64,000 bases of DNA from Mercurialis annua. Lineage: Eukaryota > Streptophyta > Magnoliopsida > Malpighiales > Euphorbiaceae. The notes under the pieces are model-generated. The model was not told where the DNA came from and searched no databases. It saw nothing but the letters and a program-made list of their open reading frames with translations. Each line of letters opens with the position of its first letter. Position 1 is the stretch's first letter. Made by a program: the position numbers and the translations under genes. The DNA lies in assembly GCF_937616625.2 (NCBI RefSeq), contig NC_065572.1, forward strand, positions 71,794,653 through 71,858,652, in the 5' to 3' direction. This document shows, in pieces, positions 24,270-35,906 of the stretch.

Positions 24270-25326
24270 GGCAAAAGATTCACTTTAGTGTCTGAAGTCG
24301 GACTAAAAAAATAAATAAGCCCCTAAGATCGAGGTTGGCTCACTTCACACCCTGTAGTTGTCCAAAATGGCTCACATTACATCGCGGTTAGTTTTAACGT
24401 GGAACGTAAGGAAAAAATTTAAAAACATCCTTAATATTTAAGATACTTATCAATTTTATATTTATAATTCTTTTAACCATTTTCACCCTCTTCTTCATTT
24501 AAATATCAATAATTAAAAAATATTTAAAATTAAAATATTTATTAAAACAATTAAAATACAATTAAATACTTCGAACCCTAAATAGACGCTTCAAAATCTA
24601 ATAATAAATCGAAATTTAATTAAACCAATTAAAATTTAATTTAAACCTAATTAAACTAAATATTAAAAATTAAAACCTAATTAAACTTAAAAAAATTAAA
24701 AAAATTTAAAAAAAATAAATCATCGGGTCCCATGGAAGATCTGTTCTTCCATGTGTTCTTCCCCAACCAATCTGTTCTTCCATTGGGAAGAACAGCCCGG
24801 AGAAGACGAACATGTTCGTCTAGTTCGTCTTCTCCGGTAAATTTTTTATTATTTTTTTAATTTTTTTTAATTTTTAGTTGGAATATTCTTTGTCGGAGAT
24901 GTGGTTTCAGGAGTTGGGGGTGGGTGAGTGAATTAGATTTAATTAGTTGAATTTTGAAGCGTTTAATTGGATTTCGAAGCGTTTAATTTTTGTTTCAAAA
25001 TGTTTAATTGTGCTTAAATTGTTTTAATAAATATTTTAATTTTAAATATTTTTTAATTATTGATATTTAAATAAATTAGAAGAGGGTGAACATTGTTAAA
25101 AAATTTATAAATATAAAATTAATAAGTATTTTAAACATTAAGAATTTTTTTTGAACATTTTTTTTATGCGTCACGTCATTATTTGACAGAAAAAATTAAC
25201 GGAGTCAAGTTTTCGATGTGATGTGAGCCGTTTTAAACAACACAGGGTGTGAAGTGAGCCAATCTCGATCTAAAAAATTTATTTATTTTTTTGTCTAACC
25301 TCAAAAATTAAAGTGAGACTTTTGCC
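24270..25326. mobile_element. Large Mutator-like foldback element
   Basis: The ends GGCAAAAGATTCACTTTA and TAAAGTGAGACTTTTGCC are inverted, with exact 9 bp duplications TTAAATAAA at 24261-24269 and 25327-25335. The 1,057 bp element is a long foldback: AGGTTGGCTCACTTCACACC on the left mirrors GGTGTGAAGTGAGCC on the right. The centre (about 24725-24835) is an island of GTTCTTCC/GAAGAAC and GTTCGTCTTCTCCGG palindromes. No transposase frame is present. Confidence 0.88.
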
Positions 25327-25451
25327 TTAAATAAACATATCAAATAAGTCCATATAAGAAAAGTACAACAAATAACAAATAAGTAAATTTTTATTTTTAT
25401 GATGTGAGGCTATGAGTGAATCATGTGGGTCCTGTGATTTATCATTACGGC

Positions 25452-26084
25452 TAGGGGTGGGCATGGACCGGTTAACCGGTCCATGAGGGTAATTTGTAAA
25501 CCGGTCCATTGTAATACGGTTTTTAAAATTAAAAACCTAAACCTAAAATTTTAAACGGTTAACCGGTAAATTGGTTAACCATAAAAAACGGTTCGGTTTT
25601 TCAGTTTTGCGGTTTTTAACCATATAACCATTAGAAAAATTAAAGACAAAAAAAATATATTTTTAATTCTATTTGATTTTTTAGCAAAAAAAAAAAACTA
25701 TAGAAATTCAAATTATATTAAAAAAATATAAATCTAAACTATCTTATAAATAGTTAAATCAATGCAAATATTTAAAACTATTATTATTTACAAATAATTT
25801 ATGAGTAATATTAAAGTTATGTTTGTATTTTTTGAATTGTTTGTAGTGTTGTTGACGTCCACTTTCTACTATTTATAGACTTAAATATTCCTATTTTTGT
25901 TAAGTAAATATTTTAATAAGGAAAACAAATTTCTTTTACAATATTTTCATATATAAAATCTCCTAAAATATATAAATATTCCTAAATAAAATATATGTCA
26001 ATATATTTTTATATTTAGATTTTATTATGTATATTATAAAATCAATATTATTTTATAGATCATAAAATATATCTTATTAATTAT

Positions 26085-26136
<52 letters not shown>

Positions 26137-26314
26137 GGTTAACCGGTTAACCACGGTTTTTAGAAATCCAAAACCTAAACCTAAACCATTAACCATAAAA
26201 ACTAAAAATCAAAACCTAAACCTAAACCGTTGGACCGGTTAACCACATTTTCTGGTTCGGTTTTTCGGTTTCGGTTCGGTTAATCGGTTTGACCGGTTTT
26301 TTTGCTCACCCCTA
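25452..26314. mobile_element. hAT MITE, TAGGGGTG family, copy 1
   Basis: It begins TAGGGGTGGGCATGGACC and ends GCTCACCCCTA, with perfect 8 bp duplications ATTACGGC at 25444-25451 and 26315-26322. Both ends consist of AACCGG/CCGGTT and GGTTCGG units; the core is AT-rich and includes a (TA)n run at about 26085-26131. No coding frame is present. Confidence 0.92.
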
Positions 26315-26686
26315 ATTACGGCTGTAAGAACATCATTGGTTGTGTCTGCACGTTTCCGTTGGATAGTGCAACCCCGTTTAAATTTGAGGTGGCACCGTTT
26401 ATATGGATACACTTGGCCGCAACCAATAGGGATGCTGCTTCTCTAATACTTATTCGGGCCCACCTCAGATTTCATGGGTCTCTCCTCTAGGAAATTCTTA
26501 TGGGCCCAACAATCCCTACATACGCGGAGAGGCCTTGGCCTACATGGCAAGCTTATTTCTTATGCCCATTCTAATTTCATTAAATGATAAAAGTACCCAT
26601 AAGTTTGTAAGGGATTACACCCACAAAATTTATATAGTACTATATCATTAGTCAAAGGATTAATATCATAAAATACAGTTACTTTA

Positions 26687-27116
26687 GGGTGAGCTCAACT
26701 GTAACCAATACTTTGAAAATCATCATGTTTAGCCCTTATTTTTTATTTGTTGTGTCAATTACGACTCTTTTCTACTAAAAGATAATTACAAAATTTTACC
26801 TCATGTCAACTATGTATAGCACATTGAGTCAATATATGTAAATTACAAAATGCTGACATGTAAACAAAAATTAACCGAACTATTAATCACCTAAAAAATA
26901 ACAGATCCATTGTTTTTTATGTTAAAGGTCATATATGGGTTGGTTCAAAGTGACATGTCGACATTTATGACTAAAATATGTTGAGTTTGCATTGACATGT
27001 TTATCATGTGGTAAAATTTAAATTTATTTTTAAAAATAGCTATAATTGACGCAATAAATACGAAAATAGACTAAATGAAGTGATTTTTAAACTACCGGTT
27101 ACGATTGATCTCACCC
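26687..27116. mobile_element. Foldback MITE, GGGTGAGMTCAA family
   Basis: GGGTGAGCTCAACTGTAACC on the left is mirrored by GGTTACGATTGATCTCACCC on the right, followed inwards by further imperfect inverse blocks. No target duplication is visible, so the assignment is by structure only. Confidence 0.6.
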
Positions 27117-28858
27117 GCAAAATATTGGTTTGTTTAAGGCATTAAGGCTTATTTAAAATTAAAAATTTACTATTAAATATAAAAATACATTTGAAGTATA
27201 TAATTTTCCGTAGGTCAAATATTGTTTTAGCAAAAATTATAAGTCACTTGTCATATCCTATAGCGGTAATTGTTAAAAAAAGCATACCTTTAACATTTTT
27301 AGAGATTTAAACACTTTCTTTTAAAAAAGCATAGTATTTAGGTTCAACCATTTTTACGGTATTTTTGTTCTCAAAATATCAGTTTTACCTATACGACGCT
27401 ATTTTAGCGAATTTTAATGAATGAAACAACCAGATAATGCTTTTGAGCCAATAAAAAAAGGCAGACCCTTTTTGTACCACATTCTAAAAGTGTGCTTATA
27501 TCGTTACAAAGGTGTTTTTGTAGTAAATTTATGTCACTCATTAAATAATTTTTAATGAATATATATACTTTTTACTTAGTTAATTTTTTTAATGAACATA
27601 AAATATATTAAAGCCACAAGAAGTGTAAAAACACCTAACTCAAAAGTTTTCGCACAAAAAATAACGTAAAAAGTGCACACTAAATACTACGACTTTGAGA
27701 AAAATGATTGCAAAACAGAGTTCAGCAAAATACAGTATAGATTTCGAAATAAATCCATGCTAGAATATGAAAATCTAGCATTTTTACATTTAAAAATAAA
27801 AACAGATCTAGCAAAACACATTTGAACAATGGCCAAAGAATCAGAACTCTTCTGTTGACACTACTTAGTTTCTTTACAATAATGCTACTTAATTTATTTG
27901 TTTATCTTGCAATTCCAAGTGCTTTTTACAAGACATTTTACTAATCATGTTTTTGCAATATACTTTTCAAAATATTGAGGGTAGTATTGGATTCCAAAGT
28001 TGGAAAATACAAAAGTAGTGAGTATAATACCTACCAGAAGTAGGATATACTCCAACAGATAGTGTGAATACAGGTAGGGGACAATTTGATTCTTTAAATT
28101 ATTACACTGCGTAAATGAAGGAGATGACAGTTTACCAGCTTTCTAAAGAGGAAGAGCTATAATATTTTATTTTGGCTAAATACATTCCAAAGTCCCTGTA
28201 TTTTACCACTTGTATTCATGAAGTTTCTATTTCAAAAAACTTATCTTTCCAGTCCTGCTAAATTTTGAGTTTTCATGCCTCTATACCGAAAAAGTTATAT
28301 TTCCAATCTCTATACTTGTTGCCACTTCTGTTCATCTGGTTCACATATTAGGATGAAAATTGAAATTTGGCAAGTATAAGGACTAAAAAGACAAGTTTTT
28401 CAAAATAGGGGCCTCCTAAATAAAAATAATAAAGTACAAGGATCTCAAGATGAGTTTTGTCATTTATTTTATTTATAAATATAGAAAAAAAGGAAAATAC
28501 GAGAAGAAGAAGTGATGGGTCCAAACCTTATGGTTTACAGACCAAACCCACAAATGAGATAAACTTTTCATGACAAGAAAGAGCCAATCTGTTTCCATAT
28601 AATTTAGAAAAGAAATTGAGCATGGTTTGGTCCCATTTTTGAGTTATTCATGAGGATAATCGATAATGAGTAATTTGGTGCACTTTCTGTGTATACAATA
28701 TGTATATATTTTAATCCAAATATCAAGATTTTATATGGTTTTGACTTTCTTTTCATGGTGCATTTTATGACACCATCTTGATCTTTTCTATAATTATGAT
28801 TACTCAAATTTGTCAATCAAAGCTAAGTATGGAAGTGTATGCTTCATAGTTCATATAT
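27117..28858. other. Intergenic AT-rich DNA
   Basis: No gene is recognised. The part at about 28174-28465 looks like a decayed foldback (TCCAAAGTCCCTGTATTTTA on one side, a diverged TACAAGGATCTCAAGATG on the other). Confidence 0.4.
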
Positions 28859-29166
28859 GGGTTAATGTCATAAAAATTCATAAACTTTACACGTTTTCTC
28901 ATTTTAATTACGTAGTTTAAATTTTCTCATTTTCATACACGAACTACCACTTTTTCTCAAATTCATGCACGGTGCTGAGGTGTCACGACTCCATTGGTGT
29001 AATTCACTGAGGTGGAGGTCATTTTACACCACTGAATGAGTGCCAGCTCAGCACCGTGCATGAATTTGAGAAAAAATGGTAGTTAGTGCATGAAAATGAG
29101 AAAATTTAAACTACGTGATTATAATGAGAAAACGTGTAAAGTTCGTGATTTTTTTTGACATTAACC
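28859..29166. mobile_element. Mutator-like foldback MITE, GGGTTAATGTCA family
   Basis: The arms GGGTTAATGTCAT and TGACATTAACC are extended inwards by ACTTTACACGTTTTCTCATT and its inverse. An inner pair, GCACGGTGCTGAG and CTCAGCACCGTGC, closes the fold. The flanks TTCATATAT and TTGATATAT agree at 8 of 9 positions, consistent with a 9 bp duplication that has since mutated. Confidence 0.8.
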
Positions 29167-31137
29167 TTGATATATTGGTGTAGAATTTTTTTACGGGACT
29201 TGTGTTGGACCAAATAATAAATAGTGGTTTAGAATCTATCTTGCACAAAACCAATTAATTTGTACTAAATATCATTATTTTTTGCTTATAAGTTACTTTA
29301 ACATGTACTAAGTATCATTAGTCATATATTATAAATTAATAACAATGAATATTAGATAAAAGTTGAAATAAAAACAAATAAACAATGTTTGATTTCAACA
29401 ATTCTTTACTGACATAGATAAATTAAGAATAGTAATGCTTATTTTGCACTAGTAATTATTTAGTTGAGCATTTATGAGAATAAATTACAATTTTAAGGAT
29501 TAGTATATTATAATTATTTGTTATGGTTTTATATAATTTTAAGGATTAGTATATTATTAGAATAATTTATATAAATTATCAAATATTAATTCGTTGATTC
29601 TTGCTATGATTTTAACAACTGCAATGCAATTATTAATTATCATTGTTATTATTAATAATTATTTTACATTTATAAAATCAAAGATATTAATTTTTAAATT
29701 TGTTGGATTTGAATTCTCGGTGATAATGGAAGAAATAGTAACAATTTTGATTATTTAACTGTCAATTACAAAATGTAACTAGTGATTATCTCTGATGCTG
29801 AAAGATACTGAAACAATAACTCCATATCATAATTACATGATGAAACTTCTATCAATTTGAGATGTCATAACAATATTTTTCCACAATAAAAATTGATGCA
29901 AGTGATATCTAAATGGTATTTTTCTTCAATAACAAATGATACTAAATTATAGCATATGGCCCTATAAATTTCTATGTTTTCCTCTTTTTACAAATAAATA
30001 AACCCTAAGCTTAATTTTACCTAAAATGAAGATAATAACATGGTGTGAGAGAATTATGATTGCGTTATGGTTGTATGTCACCTTCAGAATAATTACTGAT
30101 ACTCTACAAGTATATATGAATGAGAAATGAGAGCAAATAATAAAAGGTTGATTACAGGATAAAGGTAATTATGATTAAGATCAGTTTTACTAGCTTTCCA
30201 CAGTAATCAACTAACACATACCATAGGCATGGTGTTGTAGGAGATAATTTATTTAGTTATCCACAATTATTTTCAAAGACCAAATTAAAATTTGTTTCAA
30301 AAATTTTAGTTTAAATCTATTAATTTCACATTTTCTTGGTATTATTTTTTTATATTAGGCTTCTAATCCTATCTATTTTCTTGGGCCTGTTATATAGTAC
30401 CTGCCATGAAGTTCATAGGCCCAAATTGTGCTTAATCAAATCTTTTGCCGTTGGCAAATCCAAGAACCACGCAAAAACTAAAAGTATTGTCAATTTCATT
30501 TATTCTAAAATAATTTTTTTTAATAAATTATTTTAAAATAGTTTCCAAAATAATTCAACCTTTGTGTAAGTCTCAATTTTATTCACTAATTTTTTTCAAC
30601 AAAACTAGTATTAAACTTCATCTATTGTTTTAAACACTTCTTATAAAAAAAAAATTAACAAAAATAAATGATATGATAGGACTTAGGAGTTATTTTAATA
30701 TGTGTGAGTCATGAGGGAGAGGAATACTCTATTTAAACATAAATATAAATAAATAATTAAAAAACCAATATGATAAAATAAAATACTGAAATTAAGAATC
30801 TATGACTGTTTTATAACTATGTCGTTATTCATTTTTTCCAAAAAGAAGGTTATAGTGCCACCTCATTTAATTTTTACTTTATGTGTATTGGTAGTTTGGT
30901 TCAAAACAATTAAAATGTAAATTTATTTTTTCTAAACATGAAAATGAAGACAAATTTGTAAGCAACACAAAAATTTAGAATTAATTATGCAATTATACCT
31001 TTATTTCATTGTTATTATACATTTTGTAAAGAAATTTGTCACGAACTGGTAAATACAAAAAACAAGCTTAGAAACAATTAAAGAACAAATAAATCTAAAT
31101 CATACAAATGAAAATCAATCACAGTTAACAAATTCAA
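29167..31137. other. Intergenic AT-rich DNA and 3' flank of the first pectinesterase
   Basis: No gene or delimited element is recognised. The last bases before 31138 probably contain the 3' UTR of the minus-strand pectinesterase gene. Confidence 0.45.
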
Positions 31138-32988
31138 TCAAAGTCCAGAGCTGAAAGGAACACCAGTAGCTGGCAACCATGACCGTCCACCAATGAAGTT
31201 ATCAACGGTAAACTTAGATGCTTCAGTTGCACTTGTGATCACCCGATAACCACCCCACTTAACTCTTCCACTCGTCGGAGCACCAGGACCCGAGTTTCTA
31301 TACTCTCCATAATATAAAGTCTTCAACGCAAAATCACCGTCCCATTCAAGCCAACCCGCCGGCGCCACCAAAGAATCAAGATAAGTCTGAAGATAAACAG
31401 TTCTTGAATACAGTTTCCATGGCCGGCCCAAGAAAGTTTGGAATGAGCTGAGAACCGGTACAAGATCAGGTGCAGCCATAACTCTAGAGTTATGAATTGA
31501 AATGCCTGTGTTTTGATTCGGGTCTGTTCTACCTTGTGCTGTTACTGCGATCTTTTGTTTGTCCATTGGCTTTCTTGCGTAGATCATGCAGTTTTGTAAA
31601 ACGACGGCGGCGTTACCGAATATGAAGTCTACGGTTCCGTAAATGTAACATTCTTTGTAGAATTGTCTTTGAGAATGTACGTATAATGTGTCTTGGTAAC
31701 CTTCGAAGCCGCAACGGTAGAATACTGAGAGATCGGAGCCTGATCGGAGGGCTACTGCTTGGTGGTTTTGAGGACCTGCTGTGTTGCGGAATGTTATTCC
31801 ACGGGCTATGAAGCCCTCTCCGGTGACAGCTGAAATTTATTAAAAGAAAAATTAATTGAAGTGATTGAAAATGTCTTGTTTTTACTTTGACAAAAATAAT
31901 GTGCTGTTTTCTTGAATTGTTTACAATGGAAATATAATTTTCTAACTCATTTTTTCTTTACGTCTTAGGAGGAAATAACAGGATTTGGAATTAGTCAATC
32001 CACTTTTTTAAAAAATATATATAAATTAAGGAAAAATAATTTATAAATAATAATTCTATATGTATCAAGAATTATGACCAACTTGAATAAATATCTCTAG
32101 AAGAATTTTGACAGAAATTTGCTTACCAACTGTTGCCGAATTAAAGGTAGTAGAGCCTCCTCCGACACTCCGGCTACCGGTGATAATAGTAGTTCTCAAA
32201 CCATCACCAACCAACATAATATTCTTCATTTTGTTACCAATCTCAAGATTCTCTTTATAAACTCCACTCTTAACGCGTATGATAAACCTCCCACTTCCAC
32301 TTCTCTTGGCCGCAGCATCGAGGGCTTGTTTTATGGTCCGGAAGTTCCCTGAACCATCTTGAGCCACCACAAGATTAGGGTTCAATGAAGAAGCCTGCAA
32401 AAGCTTCCGATCACCTGGTTTAACCCAGCTAGGAAACCCATCTTTGTATGTTTGTGGCAAATCAGACGATGATGAGTCATTTTTGTTTATTGCCAAAGTG
32501 TTGCATATCAGCTTTGAGACATTGTTGGACATGAGAGGCAACATATAATTTGAAACCCCTAGCTCAAGAAACCCAGCTCTACAGGTATCAAGATTGGTTA
32601 GAGCAGTACTGAGCCAAGTTTGTGCATCGTTCTCGGTGCATTTAGTGTTGGGGTCAAGAGTGTGATTGAGTTGAGCAATGGTGTTTTCGTAAAGCTTATA
32701 GCAATCGGCCCATGCAGCCTTTTCTTTTTCATTTCGGCATTTTGAGCCTAACCATTTGTTCTGGGTTTGAGCAGTTAGGGCTCTTTGCATGGCTAAGTCA
32801 ATCGCCATTTTGCGAAAATCAGATTTGCATGTTGGAACAGAGTTAGGGTTTTGTTTCATGAAGTATTTGCATGGTTCAGGATTTGGGGTCTTGTTGCACC
32901 ATACATCTATTTCATTAGAAGATTTAGATGGTGAGAATAATGAGATTAGGGTTATGACTAGGACTGATAAAAGCAGCTTTGTTGCCAT
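31138..32988 (-). CDS. PMEI-PME type pectinesterase 1
   Basis: Two minus-strand exons, 32988-32127 and 31829-31138, joined across a 297 bp GT-AG intron, give 517 aa. A signal peptide (about 1-23) leads into a Cys-containing PME-inhibitor-like pro-region (about 28-180). The processing motif RKLL is at 194-197, and the carbohydrate esterase 8 domain runs from about 205 to the end. Visible catalytic blocks are GVYKE (about 242), QAVALR (311-316), QDTLY (333-337), DFIFG (355-359, with the nucleophilic Asp) and LGRPW (421-425). In the family these enzymes remove methyl esters from homogalacturonan in the wall, and the pro-region is cut off in the Golgi. All key residues are present, so it is probably active. 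It lies in tandem, in the same orientation, with a second copy at 35907-39107. Confidence 0.95.
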
Positions 32989-33057
32989 TTTTGTAGCTTG
33001 TGTTTGAAGCTTAAGGTTTCTGTTTTGATGTGAGGATTGAATTATCTTGGGGGTTTG

Positions 33058-33066
33058 TATTTATAG
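33058..33066 (-). promoter_or_regulatory. Probable TATA box of pectinesterase 1
   Basis: The minus strand reads CTATAAATA about 70 bp upstream of the ATG at 32988, a good plant TATA match at a fitting distance for a 5' UTR of about 40 bp. Confidence 0.55.
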
Positions 33067-34967
33067 GAGAAAGAAGATGGAGATTACGACTTTTATGACA
33101 GGTTGGCTTGGTTTGAAAATGGCAGTTGACGAATGTATAAGGGTATAAATATACAAAGATTCTCAATTTGTGATTGTATTGTATTATTATGCTTTATCCT
33201 ATAAATTTTTTATATCATTTTTCATAATGTGCAAAGAAATGGGATAATCAGTGTTCATGATAGTTTATTTTTAAAAGAGAAAAACTGTAGTTTAGTTAGA
33301 GAACGGTAAGCTACCACCAGAAAAGAAAGTCAGCATTCTGCATCTCCGGCCATTTTCATGAAGTTTCCATGCAATTGAGCCCATTATAAATTGTAATACT
33401 TTCCTTTTTGTTTAGCCTGGAAAAGTATTGCCCTATCTCCGGGGTTAAAATTTCTTAGAATTATATGTCTTTTATTAAACGGTTATCATCGTTTTATAAA
33501 AATTATGATATAACCTCTCATTAATATAAAAATGAAGATATATTTATCAAAATATAGTAAATGATATGATAATAGTCGTTCATAAAATGACTACAATTTA
33601 GTAACCTCTAAAAAACTTTCATTCCCCTATTATATATTTAGGGAAATGTTAGTTATGTTCGCTGTTTAATTATGTATATGATGTAATAATTAGTTTAGGG
33701 GGTGCACTAAAAGTTTCTTTTTGGTACTAATATAAAATTATAAAAACTATATACATGAAGTTTAAGTGTTAGACCACTAAGTGAGAGGTAATGAGATTAA
33801 ATTTTATTTTAGAACAAACCAATTGATTTCTATTCATATTCAATCATTTGAGCTCGTAAAATCATTTAATCTACTCTTGTTTATTCAATATGAAATTACT
33901 CATAATTTGAGCAAGAACAACAACCAATAATTTTACTATATTCTATAAAAATGCAATCATATACATCTAATAATTTTTTTGTACAAATTAAACCATGCAC
34001 ATTTCAAGATTATACTCTTATTATGGGTGTGCCGTGCCGCCTTCCATTACAGGACTTGTTTGGCTATTCCTTGCTTTATATCTACGCCCACAAGTTTAAG
34101 TTCTGAGGCCAACCCTATTTGAATGATTCTATGTATTATATATATGAAGCTATTTCTAATTAGACCCAGTAATTAAACTATAGTGTCATGCAATTTTCAT
34201 GAGTGGCCATTTAAAAAAAATATATAACTTGCCAGCTGCTGTATTCTCTTCACCTACTATTATATTTGACTTTGCTATGTTGTTGACCTTAATTACTTTA
34301 AACCCATTTTGATCTATCAATACGCGGTGCCATGGAGCATAAGAAACCAATATAAAATGAACTCTAATTAAAAATGAGAATTATATTAATATACAAAAAA
34401 AAAGGCTTAATCCGTTCATGTGTTATTAATTTTTATTTTAATTGACCTTTATTAATATTTTTGGTTTTCAAAAGTCCTTTTGTTATTAATTCTGTGTAAC
34501 TGCTGTCCTTTTATTAAATGGAACGTCGTCATTTTTTATTTATATGAAATGATGATATTTTCTGCAGTTCCTTCCAAAAAACAACAACGAATCCATGAAA
34601 TTAATTAACAGTATTTTTTTTAAGTAGAAAATGTTTAATAAAAAGAAAGTAAAATAAAAATTAATAGTAAAAAGAATTTTTAGATGGGTTACTCAAGGAT
34701 GATAATATGCATAACATTGACTTTCTTTTTTGTGTGCTAGGTTTAGAAGACACGGAACAGCAAGACATACATGTACATAATGCCATTTGTAACTTTTGGT
34801 AATGAAATTCTTGTTCGAACTAATTATTTAAGCACTTGACCTTTTAATTTATAATTGAAAGAATAAATGATAGATAGCTACAAGTGAATAAATTAATCAA
34901 TTAATACAGCAAATAATTGGGATGACCATTGATAAATTAGTGCTTAAGCAGACATCAATTTGAACAA

Positions 34968-35001
<34 letters not shown>

Positions 35002-35628
35002 TATCAATTAGATTTTGATAGAGGGAATAGATATCTATATCATGCACAATAGTCCCTTGCAACTATTTAAATTCAATTTCTTGTTTTAATTACTCTATAT
35101 CCCATTTTAAAAGTACTATTTTATTTTATATAAAAATTAAAAAGAAACACTAAAAAGCATTAACTTTTTTTTCATTTTACTGATCTTATTAATGATAATA
35201 TTTTTATATAAAATGAGACTTTTAAAATAGAATATTCCATTTGGACTTCTAACATGCAACCGAAAAAATTGATCTATTCCAATGAATAATAGCCCGTAAC
35301 CTTAGCTAGTCTGGTCCAAGCCCATACTCGATGATCCAACCAACTAATTATCGTAGCTCAACTACATTTACTACTGGGCCGAATATTCAGTATTTGTCAT
35401 CTTTTCAGTGAACTAGTTTTATTATACTTTTGATTGGCTATACATTTATTTAATAATTATATGTTTAAATATTTACAGATTAACTCATGTTTAATTATTA
35501 TTCAAAAATTATATATATAAATAAAATAGATTTTAGTATATAAATAATAAAAGAACTAAGTATGAGTTTGTCAAAAAAATAATAAACCCCAAGAGTTTGT
35601 AAGACACTTTCTTATTTTAAGCAAAATT
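33067..35628. other. Intergenic region between the pectinesterases
   Basis: AT-rich, with a (TA)n run at about 34971-34998. The upstream promoter region of pectinesterase 1 lies at the left side. No further gene is recognised. Confidence 0.45.
34971..34998. repeat. (TA)n microsatellite
   Basis: About 14 TA units in a row. Confidence 0.85.
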
Positions 35629-35794
35629 ACCGTATTCACGTATGCAACCGTTTAAAATTTGGGTCAGAAATTTACCTTCCGCAAGATACCCACTCGGTTC
35701 AAATAAAAAATAGTTTTAATGTGAAAGATTTAACTGTGCCGTCTCATAATTGACACATGTCGAGAGCATCTTATGGAATTACGAAAAAAAAAAG
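35629..35794 (+). mobile_element. tRNA-derived SINE, copy 3, 5'-truncated
   Basis: The body matches copies 1 and 2 (TATGCAACCGTTTAAAATTTG, then GTGCCGTCTCATAATTGA) and ends in an A-run at about 35784-35794. The tRNA-like head with A and B boxes is missing. It sits just downstream of pectinesterase 2. Confidence 0.75.
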
Positions 35795-35906
35795 AAAACA
35801 TAGTAATAAGTTTGATTAAATTAATGAATAAACAAATAAAAGCACTGTTAATAAAAAAAGAATAATTACACGATAGATAAAAACTCAAATAAATCAGGTA
35901 TTATAA

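Noticed and set aside
26687..27116. Assignment of this foldback to the Mutator-like 9 bp group
   Set aside because: The flanks do not repeat, so only the inverted structure is supported.
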